Made by a program: the position numbers and the translations under genes. From CAVSNH01 sp963729275 (GTDB lineage: Bacteria; Actinomycetota; Acidimicrobiia; Acidimicrobiales; RAAP-2): DNA of 64,000 nt. Below the pieces are notes generated by a model. That model was given only the letters and a program-made list of their open reading frames with translations. It searched no databases and had not been told where the DNA came from. Location: assembly GCA_963729275.1 (NCBI GenBank), contig CAVSNH010000007.1, positions 142,252 to 206,251 on the forward strand, in the 5' to 3' direction. Below, one piece after another: positions 34,887-44,099 of this stretch (within the stretch, counting starts at the first letter, position 1; the number at the start of each line of letters is the position of its first letter).

Positions 34887-35480
34887 ATGACCGATCATTC
34901 CCATTTCGACCCAACCTCGTATCTCGAGATGGTCCGGGCCGACGTGCCCGACTTCGACACGTTGCAATCCCAAGTCGCACAGGCAACCGTCGGACTCGAC
35001 ATCCAAACCGTGCTCGACCTCGGCACGGGGACGGGCGCCACTGCCGCTGCCCTGCTCGACGTCCACCCGTCGGCTCACCTCATCGGTGTCGACGAGAGCG
35101 AGCCGATGCTGAAGCAGGCCCGCGCCCTCTTGCCCGACGTCACTCTGATGGTGCGTCAGCTCGAGGACCCGTTGCCCGACGGCCCGTTCGACGTCGTGGC
35201 GTCGGTCCTGGCCATCCACCATCTCGATGAGCCGGCCAAGGCCGACCTCTTCCGGCGTGTGGCCGCGGCCCTGAGAGACGGCGGCCGATTCGTCTTTGGC
35301 GACGTCGTCCTCCCCGAACGGCCGGAGGATGCCGTCTCGCCCATCCACGACCCGTTCGACCAGCCCAGCTCGCTGTCCGATCAGCTCGAGTGGCTCACGG
35401 GGGCCGGGTTGCAGCCGTCCGTGGTCTGGACATCGAAGGACTTGGCCGTGGTGGCTGCCGATCGGCCGTTCGACAGCTAA
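34887..35480 (+). CDS. Class I SAM-dependent methyltransferase
   Basis: 197-residue methyltransferase of the UbiE/Methyltransf_25-like fold. Motif I is VLDLGTGTGATAAALL (about residue 43), motif II GVDESEPMLKQAR, motif III VVASVLAIHHLDE and the post-motif RDGGRFVFGDVV. GGGGAGAA lies immediately before the ATG. It carries a short N terminus (HFDPTSYLEMVRADVPDF) typical of small bacterial relatives. Substrate unknown. Confidence 0.83.
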   Translation: MTDHSHFDPTSYLEMVRADVPDFDTLQSQVAQATVGLDIQTVLDLGTGTGATAAALLDVHPSAHLIGVDESEPMLKQARALLPDVTLMVRQLEDPLPDGPFDVVASVLAIHHLDEPAKADLFRRVAAALRDGGRFVFGDVVLPERPEDAVSPIHDPFDQPSSLSDQLEWLTGAGLQPSVVWTSKDLAVVAADRPFDS

Positions 35481-35578
35481 GCCTCGAGGTCGACGAGCAG
35501 TCGACACCGCCACTTCTCTGCAACGGCTGATGCCTGTGGTCCGTTGACCGTGCGGATCGCCTGTGGAAGGGTCACAGC

Positions 35579-36346
35579 GTGGCCCGACTCGGCGGCAAGG
35601 TGGTCGTCGTGGCCGGAGGCGCGGGAGGCATCGGAACCGCCACGTGTCGTCGACTGGCCGGCGAGGGAGCCGCCGTCGTGGTGGGTGACCTGGACGCGGA
35701 CGCAGCCCGACAGGTCGCCCACCTGATCACCTCCGAGGGTGGGCGGGCCCTGGCCGTGCACGCCGATGTTGCCGACGAAGCATCGGTCGAAGCGCTCATC
35801 GGGGCCGCCACTTCTCAGTACGGCGGCATCGACGGTCTCCACGCCAACGCGGCCGACCTCTCGCCGGCCACCATCGGCGGCGACACCGACGTCGTGTCCA
35901 TGACGATGGAGACCTTCGACCACATCATGGGCATCAACCTGCGGGGTCACGTGCTCTGTACCCGCCACGCCGTCCCCGCCCTCCTCGACCGCGGCGGAGG
36001 GGCGCTGGTGTACACGGCGTCAGCCGCGGCCTTCCTCGGCGAGCCGTCCCGACCCGCGTATGCCATCGCCAAGGCAGGGATCTGTGCACTGGTTCGTCAT
36101 GTGGCATCGAAATGGGGGAGGGAGCGGATCCGGGCCAACGGGGTGGCGCCCGGACTCGTGGTCACGCCCGCCATCGCCGAACTCGGCATCGACGACGTGC
36201 TCGCTCGTTTCCAACGCCAAACCCGGAGCTGGCGCTTGGGCGACCCTTCCGACATCGCGGCCATGGTCACCCATCTCTTTTCCGACGAAGGTCAGTGGAT
36301 CAACGGACAGGTGATCAGCGTCGACGGAGGGACCGTCCTCCGCTGA
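35579..36346 (+). CDS. SDR-family oxidoreductase
   Basis: 255-residue NAD(P)-dependent short-chain dehydrogenase/reductase of the classical type. The cofactor motif is VVVAGGAGGIGTATC, the NAG-like motif is in LHANAADL, and the catalytic triad is Ser in YTASAAAF and Tyr-x3-Lys in RPAYAIAKAG. The C-terminal IAAMVTHLFSDEGQWINGQVISVDGG is standard. Start is a GTG at 35579. Likely oxidises or reduces a small alcohol or ketone; not further assignable. Confidence 0.88.
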   Translation: MARLGGKVVVVAGGAGGIGTATCRRLAGEGAAVVVGDLDADAARQVAHLITSEGGRALAVHADVADEASVEALIGAATSQYGGIDGLHANAADLSPATIGGDTDVVSMTMETFDHIMGINLRGHVLCTRHAVPALLDRGGGALVYTASAAAFLGEPSRPAYAIAKAGICALVRHVASKWGRERIRANGVAPGLVVTPAIAELGIDDVLARFQRQTRSWRLGDPSDIAAMVTHLFSDEGQWINGQVISVDGGTVLR

Positions 36347-36429
36347 ACGCAGTGGTCTGCACGCGGCCGTGCCTGCGTCGTCGAGTCCGCGTTGACGCAC
36401 CGCGTCAAGTGTCGAACGAGGCAAGCGGG

Positions 36430-36774
36430 TCAGGCCCAGCCGAGCTCTTTCAGGCGTGGGTCGCCGATGCCGAAGTGATGCGCAACTTCGTGAATCACCG
36501 TCTTGCGAATCTGGGCAATCAGCTCCGCCTCGTTCGAGCACACCGAACTGATCTCCTCTCGGTAGAGGGTGATCTTGTCCGGGGCGACACCGCTGTAATG
36601 GTTCCCGCGGCTGGTCAGCGGCACCCCCTGGTAGAGGCCGAACAAACGGTGACCCTCGGAGCGGTCGGCGACGACGACGGCGACATTGTCCATGTAGCGA
36701 GCCAGCCCTTCGGGTATCGAGTCGAGCGCCTCGGAGGCCAGCTCCTCGAACCGTTCGGGGCTCACGCGGAACAT
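36430..36774 (-). CDS. Metallopeptidase family (zincin-like) protein
   Basis: 114-residue protein of the small zincin-like metallopeptidase family (formerly DUF1025). The zinc motif TVIHEVAHHFGIGD (HExxH) is at the C terminus and the conserved YQGVPLTSRGNHYSGVAPDKITLYRE precedes it. Start ambiguous: ATG at 36774 gives the usual family length; ATG at 36807 adds 11 residues. Divergent from the ABC-F gene by about 150 bp. Peptidase activity has not been shown for most relatives. Confidence 0.85.
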   Translation of the reverse strand: MFRVSPERFEELASEALDSIPEGLARYMDNVAVVVADRSEGHRLFGLYQGVPLTSRGNHYSGVAPDKITLYREEISSVCSNEAELIAQIRKTVIHEVAHHFGIGDPRLKELGWA

Positions 36775-36926
36775 GCTGCCCCGGATCCCTGCATGCACCG
36801 ATTCCATCACTTCCGGCGAAGGTACAGAGAGTTCCTGGTCGATCGACCGGTTCCGGCCTCGGCTAGCCTCGTGGTCATGCGCTGAGCACCTATCCCCGGT
36901 CCGTTTCGACCTCGGAGGTCTCACTC

Positions 36927-38600
36927 ATGCCAGCGCCGTACGTTCCCCCCACATCCGCCACCCTTCGCGCCAAGGGCGTGAGCCATTCCCTGGGCGGCCA
37001 CCTGGTCCTCGACGACGTCTCGGTGACGGTTGGGCCGACGACCTGCCTCGGCGTCATCGGTCCGAACGGGGCCGGCAAGTCGACCCTGCTCCGGATCATG
37101 GCCCGCCTTCTCGTTCCCGACGCCGGGGCCATCGACCTCGCTCCCCCGGGAGCAACCGTTGGCTATCTCGCCCAAGAGCACGAGCGGAGCCCGACCGAGA
37201 CGGTCGGCGAACACCTCCGGCGTCTGACCGGCATCTCGGATGCCGAGAAGGACCTCGAATCCGCCGCCGTGGAGCTGTCCCGGGGTCTTCCGGGAGCCGA
37301 CGACCTCTACGCCGACGCGCTGGAGCGCTGGAGCGGCCTGGGGGCGCCGGACTTCGACTCGCGCCTGGCTGCGACGATCAAACTTCTCCACCTGGACGAG
37401 GACGTCCTCATCCGGCCCACCGTCGCCGTGTCCGGCGGCCAGCTGGCGCGAGTGGCACTGGCAGCCATCCTGTTGTCGCGGTTCGACGTGATCCTTCTCG
37501 ACGAGCCCACCAACGACCTCGACTTCGCCGGCCTCGACCTCCTGGAGGGTTATCTCGCCGACCAGAACCGGCCCGCGGTCATCGTCTCCCACGACCGCGA
37601 GTTCCTCGACCGAACCATCAACGCCGTGCTCGAGCTCGACGAGCATTCCCACCAGGTCCGGCTCTACCGCGGTGGCTGGTCGGCCTACCTGGCGGAGCGG
37701 GCGGCCGATCGACAACATGCCGAGGAGGCCTACGCGCTCTACCAGGACCGCCGCCGGACCCTGTCGGACCGGGCCCAGCGCGAGCGCGGGTGGGCGACGT
37801 CGGGTGCCACGAAGGAGAAGCGAAAGCCGAAGGACCACGACAAGGCCCAACGAGACTTCCGGATCAACCGGACCGAGCAGCTCGCCTCGCGGGCCCGTCG
37901 AACAGAGCGAGCGCTCGAACGCCTCGGCGTCGCCGACAAGCCTTGGGAGGGGTGGGAGCTGCGATTCGGCATCGACGAGGCCCCCCGATCTGGTGCGGTG
38001 GTGGCTCGGCTCCACCGGGCCGTCGTCGAGCGCGGCCGGTTCCGATTGGGTCCGGTCGACCTCGAGATCGGCTGGGGTGAGCGGCTCTGGTTGAACGGTC
38101 CGAACGGAACGGGCAAGACGACGCTCCTTCTCACGCTCCTCGGCCGGCTGCCCCTCGTATCAGGTGACCGGTGGATCGGGCCCAGCGTGGTGGTGGGAGA
38201 GCTCGGGCAGCGGCGGAACCGATGGGACTCGGAATCGACACTGATCGACGCCTTCCTGGCCGACACCGGACTACTCGTGTCCGAGGGGAGGTCCCTGCTG
38301 GCCAAGTTCGGGCTCGGACCAGACCACGTGGCCCGCTCGGTCGGCTCCCTCTCCCCCGGCGAAAGAACGCGGGCCGAGCTGGCCTGCTTCCAGGCCGTCG
38401 GTGTCAACTTCCTCGTCCTCGACGAGCCGACCAACCACCTCGACCTGCCGGCCGTCGAGCAACTCGAGTCCGCCCTGGACGGCTACGCCGGGACGCTCCT
38501 CGTCGTGAGCCACGACCGGCGTCTCCTCGACGCACTCGAAGTGACCCAGCCACTGGATCTCGAACATCTGGTTACCGGGCCCGCCTCCGACGGCGCCTGA
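36927..38600 (+). CDS. ABC-F family ATPase
   Basis: 557-residue soluble protein with two ATPase domains and no membrane segment, typical of ABC-F factors that act on the ribosome (EttA, Uup, or antibiotic-protection proteins). First domain: Walker A GPNGAGKST, signature VSGGQLARVAL, Walker B DVILLDEPTNDLD. The linker (ADRQHAEEAYALYQDRRRT onward) is Arg/Lys-rich. Second domain: Walker A GPNGTGKTT, signature LSPGERTRAEL, Walker B FLVLDEPTNHLD. Housekeeping or macrolide/lincosamide resistance roles cannot be separated here. Confidence 0.9.
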   Translation: MPAPYVPPTSATLRAKGVSHSLGGHLVLDDVSVTVGPTTCLGVIGPNGAGKSTLLRIMARLLVPDAGAIDLAPPGATVGYLAQEHERSPTETVGEHLRRLTGISDAEKDLESAAVELSRGLPGADDLYADALERWSGLGAPDFDSRLAATIKLLHLDEDVLIRPTVAVSGGQLARVALAAILLSRFDVILLDEPTNDLDFAGLDLLEGYLADQNRPAVIVSHDREFLDRTINAVLELDEHSHQVRLYRGGWSAYLAERAADRQHAEEAYALYQDRRRTLSDRAQRERGWATSGATKEKRKPKDHDKAQRDFRINRTEQLASRARRTERALERLGVADKPWEGWELRFGIDEAPRSGAVVARLHRAVVERGRFRLGPVDLEIGWGERLWLNGPNGTGKTTLLLTLLGRLPLVSGDRWIGPSVVVGELGQRRNRWDSESTLIDAFLADTGLLVSEGRSLLAKFGLGPDHVARSVGSLSPGERTRAELACFQAVGVNFLVLDEPTNHLDLPAVEQLESALDGYAGTLLVVSHDRRLLDALEVTQPLDLEHLVTGPASDGA

Positions 38601-38607
38601 TTCCGCA

Positions 38608-39561
38608 TCAGTCCAATGCCAAGAGGAATTCGAGCAGTGCCTCATTCACCTCGGCCGGACGCTCCTGCTGGGTCCAGTGACCGGTGTCGGGAAGCATGAC
38701 GACGGCGCGCAGATCTGGCACCCATTCCTGCATCCGGCTGGGCGGTGACATCCTCACCACCGGGTCCAGCGCACCGGCGATGAACAACGCCGGGGCGGCG
38801 ACTTTGGTGGTGGACAGGTCCTCGGTGATCTCCCAGTTGCGCCGCAGATTGCGGTACCAGTTGAGGCCACCGGTGAAGCCGGTGCGTGTGAATTCGGCCG
38901 TGTAGTAGTCGAGGTCGTCTTCGGTAAGCCAACCGGGGAGCGCCCCCGGTTCCGGCAGCCAATCAGCCAGTCTGGTGCCCTGCCGGGGCAGGAGACGGTA
39001 CTTGTCATCACCCCCGTCGGCCGAGAGGGCTGACATGAACCGACGGAGCGTGTCCCCGGGGTCGCGGCCGAGATCCGCATCGGCCACACCGAGCTCCTGG
39101 AAGTACAGCATGTAGAAGAATTTGTCGGCGAAAATGGCCTCGAACACCGAGATCGGGTCGGTCTGGCTACGGGGAATGAAGGGCACGCTGAGTCCGACGA
39201 CAGCCCGCACACGGTCCGGGGCCCGAAGGGCCAGATTCCACACGACCGGAGCGCCCCAGTCGTGCCCGACGAAGACCGCTCTCTCCTCGCCGACGGCATC
39301 GAGGAGACCGAGGAGGTCGTCGGTCAAATGCACGATGTCGTAGTCCTCGACGGCCGGTGGGCGGTCGGTTGCGCCGTAGCCGCGCTGGTCGGGGGCGACG
39401 ACGCGAAATCCCTCGTCGGCCAGGGGTCCGAGCTGGTGACGCCACGAGTACCAGAGCTCGGGGAAGCCGTGGCAGAGCACCACCAATGGCCCCTCGCCCA
39501 GTTCGGCGACGTGCATGGTGATGCCATTGGTGGTGATCGAGCGATGAGCGATCTGGTTCAC
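38608..39561 (-). CDS. Epoxide-hydrolase-like alpha/beta hydrolase
   Basis: About 317 residues. The oxyanion motif HGFPELWYSW, the Asp nucleophile in GHDWGAPV (Asp rather than Ser), cap Tyr residues, acid Asp in GALDPVVRM and His in DTGHWTQQ point to the epoxide hydrolase / dehalogenase group. I use the GTG at 39561; the frame is open to 39714, but those residues have no family match. Convergent with the ABC-F gene, 8 bp apart. Natural substrate unknown. Confidence 0.82.
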   Translation of the reverse strand: MNQIAHRSITTNGITMHVAELGEGPLVVLCHGFPELWYSWRHQLGPLADEGFRVVAPDQRGYGATDRPPAVEDYDIVHLTDDLLGLLDAVGEERAVFVGHDWGAPVVWNLALRAPDRVRAVVGLSVPFIPRSQTDPISVFEAIFADKFFYMLYFQELGVADADLGRDPGDTLRRFMSALSADGGDDKYRLLPRQGTRLADWLPEPGALPGWLTEDDLDYYTAEFTRTGFTGGLNWYRNLRRNWEITEDLSTTKVAAPALFIAGALDPVVRMSPPSRMQEWVPDLRAVVMLPDTGHWTQQERPAEVNEALLEFLLALD

Positions 39562-39778
39562 GAGCCACGACTGTACGTCGAGGGCGGCTCCATCGATGGC
39601 AGGTTTCTTCTCCTGAGGTCGAACCGCGGCACGGACCGATGAGCCAGCAGGGGCACCCGCACGTGGCGTATGGGAGCATTTGGGGGTTGGAGCGACGGGA
39701 GGCTCCGGCGGCACGGGCTCCCTGAGCGCAGGGCAGCGGTGACCGTCGGGTCAGCCCGCCCCGGACGAGGAGCTGGAC

Positions 39779-41548
39779 ATGCTCGATGTGGTGATCAAGG
39801 GCGGCACCATCGTCGACGGTACCGGTGAGCCCTCCTACGGGGGCGATGTCGGGGTCCGTGAGGGCAAGATCGTCGAGATCGGTTCCATCTCAGAGCCGGC
39901 ACGCAAATCCATCGATGCCGACGGAGCCATCGTCACCCCCGGATGGGTCGACATCCACACCCACTACGACGGCCAGGTCACGTGGGACGACGTGCTGGAG
40001 CCGTCAGCCTCCAACGGAGTGACCACTCTGGTGATGGGCAACTGCGGCGTCGGGTTCGCCCCGGTTCGCCCCGGCGACCACGGCGCCCTCATTGATTTGA
40101 TGGAAGGGGTCGAGGACATTCCCGGGTCGGCCCTCAGCGTCGGGATGCCCTGGGGGAACTGGGAGACCTTCGCCGAGTACCTCGACCTGTTGGACCGGGG
40201 GCGCTATTCGGTCGACATCGCCGCCCAGATCCCGCACGGGGCCGTGCGGTTCTATGTCATGGGCGAGCGGGGGGCGGCCAACGAGGACGCCACCGAGGGC
40301 GACCTGGCCTCCATGAGCTCGATCGTCGAGGAAGCACTCGACGCCGGAGCGGTCGGTTTCTCGACATCACGGACGATCGGCCATCGGGCCAAGTCGGGCC
40401 GACCGGTGCCGGGCACCTTCGCGCCCGAGGTGGAGTTGCTGGCCATCGCCAGGGCCATGGGCTCCGCCGGCCACGGCGTGTTCGAGGCGATTGTCGCCGG
40501 CACCATCGGCCAGCTCGGTCGGCTGGGGGGCGAGCGGGCCAAGCCGATCGACGAGGTACCGCTGCTCGAGGCCGTCTCGCGAACGAGCGGCCGACCGGTG
40601 ACCTTCACGGTGGCCCAGCTCTTCGAAGACCCTGACCACTGGCGACTGGTCCTCGATGCCGTGGCCCGCACGAACAGGAGCGGAGCCGAGCTCCGGCCTC
40701 AGGTGATACCCCGCTCGGTCACCATCATGACCAGCCTCGGCTCCTACCACCTCTTCATGGGTCGGCCCACCTATCGCAAGATCGCTCACCTGCCTCTTCC
40801 CGAGCGAGTGGCAGAGATGCGCCGGCCCGATGTTCGCCAGGCGATCTTGTCGGAGACAAGCGTCGCTGAAGGACCGGGTGACTTCTCGGAGCTGATCGTC
40901 GAGCTCTTCGGCTTCACGCTCCCGGTGACCTTTCCGTTGACCAATCCGCTCGACTACGAGCCGCGGCTCGACACGTCGGTCTACTCCCAAGCCCTTGCCG
41001 CCGGGGTCGACCCCATCGCCCACATGTACGATCTCCTCCTCGCCGATGAAGGCAGCGCGTTCTACGCGCTATTCGGATCGAACTTCGTTGGTGGATCATT
41101 GGACGCGTGCCGGGAGATGCTGTTGGACGACAACACCGTCACCGGGCTCGGCGACGCGGGCGCACACGTCAGCCTGATCTCCGATTGCTCGGCGTCAACC
41201 TTCCACCTCACCCATTGGGCACGCGACCGAACCCAGGGTGAACGCCTTCCCCTCGAGTTGATGGTCCACAAGCTCAGTGGTGCCAACGCCGACCTGTACG
41301 GGCTCCGCGACCGGGGAACGGTAGAGGAGGGCAAGCGGGCCGATCTCAACGTGATCGACCTCGAGCACCTTCGTATCCGCGCACCGAAGCTCGTGCACGA
41401 CCTTCCCACCGGCGTGAGCCGCATCGTGCAGCCGGCGGACGGTTACCTGGCCACTCTCGTCAACGGTGGGATCACCCGACGGGACGACAGCGATACTGGT
41501 GAGCGCTCCGGACGGCTCGTCAGAGGGTCCCGCCTCGCACGGGCTTGA
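39779..41548 (+). CDS. D-aminoacylase / N-acyl-D-amino-acid deacylase family amidohydrolase
   Basis: 589-residue metal-dependent amidohydrolase of the D-aminoacylase type, which removes acyl groups from N-acyl-D-amino acids. The N-terminal beta-sandwich is VVIKGGTIVDGTGEP, followed by the metal-site VDIHTHYDGQVTWDD (about residue 57), the TLVMGNCGVGFAP segment and C-terminal GDAGAHVSLI. ATG has GAGGAG upstream. Stop overlaps the open frame of the second binding protein by 4 bp; true start of that gene is 92 bp on. Pairing with a binding protein and the nitrilase hints at peptide or amide catabolism. Confidence 0.85.
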   Translation: MLDVVIKGGTIVDGTGEPSYGGDVGVREGKIVEIGSISEPARKSIDADGAIVTPGWVDIHTHYDGQVTWDDVLEPSASNGVTTLVMGNCGVGFAPVRPGDHGALIDLMEGVEDIPGSALSVGMPWGNWETFAEYLDLLDRGRYSVDIAAQIPHGAVRFYVMGERGAANEDATEGDLASMSSIVEEALDAGAVGFSTSRTIGHRAKSGRPVPGTFAPEVELLAIARAMGSAGHGVFEAIVAGTIGQLGRLGGERAKPIDEVPLLEAVSRTSGRPVTFTVAQLFEDPDHWRLVLDAVARTNRSGAELRPQVIPRSVTIMTSLGSYHLFMGRPTYRKIAHLPLPERVAEMRRPDVRQAILSETSVAEGPGDFSELIVELFGFTLPVTFPLTNPLDYEPRLDTSVYSQALAAGVDPIAHMYDLLLADEGSAFYALFGSNFVGGSLDACREMLLDDNTVTGLGDAGAHVSLISDCSASTFHLTHWARDRTQGERLPLELMVHKLSGANADLYGLRDRGTVEEGKRADLNVIDLEHLRIRAPKLVHDLPTGVSRIVQPADGYLATLVNGGITRRDDSDTGERSGRLVRGSRLARA

Positions 41549-41640
41549 GCAGGCCGAGGACGACGTTCGAGTGCCAGATCCGAGGCTGCAGCCCGGCGGC
41601 GGGTGGACGAGATACACAGCCGGGTCGGAGATCTGAAGAG

Positions 41641-43128
41641 ATGGAGGCCCGTTTTTGGTGGAGGAGTTGCCATGGCCTGGCCGTGGTCGCCGCACTACTG
41701 GTTGTGGCAGTAGCCGGGACCGCTTGCGCCAACACGGCAGCCGCCCCCGCTGGTGGGGGAAGTACCGCTCCGTTAAATCCGTCGAACGGTCCGGCTGTCG
41801 CCACCCCGCCCGATCGCGCCAGCAATTCGGCCCGGGGAGTGGGGAAAAAGACCATCAACGTGGTCTTCCCGGTCGTCAACCTGTCCTCACTGGCTGGTCA
41901 ATTCGGATTCGCCGCCGATCCCGAATTCGCCGAGCAAATTCCCGCCATCAAGTTCTATGTGAGTCAGATCAACGACGCCGGAGGCATCAACGGTCGCAAG
42001 ATCCACGCCATCATCTCCAGCTACAACCCCACCAACGAGTCGGAGATGCGCGGGCTGTGCAAGGACTGGACCGAAGGGAGTCCAGCCGCCTTTGCGGTCA
42101 TCGACGGTCTGGGGACGTGGACGGGCGACGACCAGCTCTGCATCACCCAGGAGGGCAAGACGCCGATGCTCGCCCAATGGACCACCGCCACCGACTGGAC
42201 AACCCTGGGCTCTCCCTACCTGTGGTGGCTTGGACCTGATCAGGCGGTCATCCTGCGGACCCTGGCGACGTGGGCCTACTCCTCGGACTACATCGGGCCA
42301 CGGAAAAAGCTGGGCATCGTGGTCGGGGATCGGTCCTCAGACCAGTCGGCCTTGAACGACTACCTCCTGCCCTATCTGGCCGACCTGGGAATCACCAAGC
42401 CGGTCGTGGAGACCATGGCCGCCGAACCGAGCGAAGTTGCCGCCACCAACACTGATGCTCCCCTCGTCGTCGAGAAACTTCGCGCCGCCGGCGTCACCAC
42501 GGTGATTCCATTGATTCCAGAGAACGCCTTCTTCCCCTACCTGGGGGCCGAGAACACTCAGCAGTATTTCCCCCGCCTGTTGCTCTCCGATTACGAATCG
42601 ACGATCGAAGTCGGCCTGGGACTCATCCCTGTCCCCTACGAAAAGGCTCTCGACGGTCAAGAGGGAGTGACGGTGGAGACGTTGGGCGGCATCGACGACG
42701 ATCGGCCCGAAAGCCAAGGCGGCTACGACCCTGGCGTCCGAAACTGTTGGACGTCATTTCGCAAGAGCCCGTCGTTCCCCTTCCCTCAGCCTCCCGTTCA
42801 CCCCGGACCGTGGATCGAGGAACAGGGCCCCATTGCCAGTTGGTGCCAGGCCATCCGGCTGTTTGCCGAGGCGGTGGAGAGGGCCGGCCCCAATCTCACC
42901 CGTCGCAGCTTCGTCGAGGCGATGGCCTCGATAAAGAACTACCCCGGAACCCTCAGCCCGATCCTCAGCTACGGCGCCAACAAGTTCTACGGGCCGACTG
43001 AGTACCGGGTCGTCAGTCTGCACACCAACAGTGCCAGCAACAACCTGTGCATCAACAACTACAAAGGTGGGGTGCAGGCAACCTGTTGGCGAGTCGTGCA
43101 GAACTGGAAGCCATTGGTGACCGGGTAG
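41641..43128 (+). CDS. Second branched-chain-type substrate-binding protein
   Basis: 495-residue exported binding protein, clearly paralogous to the one at 5409-6998: shared blocks include INVVFPVVNLSSLAGQ, CKDWTEGSPAAFAVIDG, DRSSDQSALNDYLLPYL and RPESQGGYDPGVRNC. The N terminus has a normal signal peptide of about 30 residues ending VAVAGTAC, so it may be a lipoprotein, although the residue three before Cys is Gly rather than Leu. ATG at 41641 has GGAG about 10 bases before it. No permease genes adjoin, so it may use the LivH::LivM pore encoded at 7.9-9.9 kb with a different ligand. Confidence 0.85.
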   Translation: MEARFWWRSCHGLAVVAALLVVAVAGTACANTAAAPAGGGSTAPLNPSNGPAVATPPDRASNSARGVGKKTINVVFPVVNLSSLAGQFGFAADPEFAEQIPAIKFYVSQINDAGGINGRKIHAIISSYNPTNESEMRGLCKDWTEGSPAAFAVIDGLGTWTGDDQLCITQEGKTPMLAQWTTATDWTTLGSPYLWWLGPDQAVILRTLATWAYSSDYIGPRKKLGIVVGDRSSDQSALNDYLLPYLADLGITKPVVETMAAEPSEVAATNTDAPLVVEKLRAAGVTTVIPLIPENAFFPYLGAENTQQYFPRLLLSDYESTIEVGLGLIPVPYEKALDGQEGVTVETLGGIDDDRPESQGGYDPGVRNCWTSFRKSPSFPFPQPPVHPGPWIEEQGPIASWCQAIRLFAEAVERAGPNLTRRSFVEAMASIKNYPGTLSPILSYGANKFYGPTEYRVVSLHTNSASNNLCINNYKGGVQATCWRVVQNWKPLVTG

Positions 43129-43186
43129 AGCTGCTCCTCACCGCCCGGGAGACGAGAAGAACCCCGCTCTCATTGGCTCGACATCT

Positions 43187-44002
43187 TCAAGAGGTCGCCG
43201 TCGAGCTCGTGGGGTTCGGTGTCAGCAGTTCACCGTATATTTCCGGCCTGCGGTGCTGAATGGAGGTATTGGCTCGAGAATCTTGCAACGTGATACGCGC
43301 GCTCACAATCTCATCATCGGCACCGCTGTCCTCTGCGACGATCGATCCTTTCGGATCGATGATCAGGCATCGTCTTGGATGCACGAAGGCCACGTGCACG
43401 CTGTTCTCGCAGGCGCGGGTCCGCATCATGGCATCGTTCATCTCGCCGTACATGCCCCAGGCAGGCACCAGAATGAGCTGTGCACCTTTGACGGCCAGGA
43501 TGCGCGAGGTTTCCGGTAGCTGGCGGTCCATGCAGATCAGCGTTCCCCACCGACCCAGAGGTGTGTCGACAACCGGAAACTCGGTTCCCTTGGTGTTGAA
43601 CGGCTCGTCGTTGCCCGCGGTGTGTGTCTTGGAATACCGAGTGACGACGGCGCCTTCGGGTGAGAGAACAAGCACCGAGTTGTACATGGAATCGTCACGG
43701 AGCTCGGCGAATCCGACCACCAAATGGATCTCGAGCTCGCGGGCCAGGGCTCGAACACGGCCCATCAACGGGCCGTCGATTGTCTCTCCTGCATCGAAAT
43801 ACTGTGCTCGGGAGAAATCTTTCGGATTGTCATCGTGCCAGACGTAGCCCTCGAGAAACCCTTCCGGTGTGACGACCACCTGGGCGCCTTCGCCGGCCGC
43901 CCGCCTGGCGAAATGCTCGAGCTTGTCGAAGTTACCCTGTTTGTCCCAGGCCTTCGGAATTACCTTGAGCCCTGCAAGAGTGAAGGACGATTGGTGCTCC
44001 AC
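43187..44002 (-). CDS. Carbon-nitrogen hydrolase (nitrilase superfamily)
   Basis: 271-residue amidase/carbamoylase of the nitrilase superfamily. The catalytic triad is Glu47 (VVTPEGFLEG), Lys125 (TRYSKTHTAG) and Cys157 (TLICMDRQLPE). Such enzymes hydrolyse amides, nitriles or N-carbamoyl compounds in the cytoplasm. Gene is on the minus strand, convergent with the second binding protein. Substrate not readable from the motifs; the CMDRQLPE context is typical of amidases rather than true nitrilases. Confidence 0.85.
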   Translation of the reverse strand: MEHQSSFTLAGLKVIPKAWDKQGNFDKLEHFARRAAGEGAQVVVTPEGFLEGYVWHDDNPKDFSRAQYFDAGETIDGPLMGRVRALARELEIHLVVGFAELRDDSMYNSVLVLSPEGAVVTRYSKTHTAGNDEPFNTKGTEFPVVDTPLGRWGTLICMDRQLPETSRILAVKGAQLILVPAWGMYGEMNDAMMRTRACENSVHVAFVHPRRCLIIDPKGSIVAEDSGADDEIVSARITLQDSRANTSIQHRRPEIYGELLTPNPTSSTATS

Positions 44003-44099
44003 ATGATCAGACTAGATGGTGCGTATTCGATGAGAGGGTGCCTCGTCACAACTGCCCATCTTGGAACGCGCTCTTGGCGCCGCCCGATCGGGAAATCGC

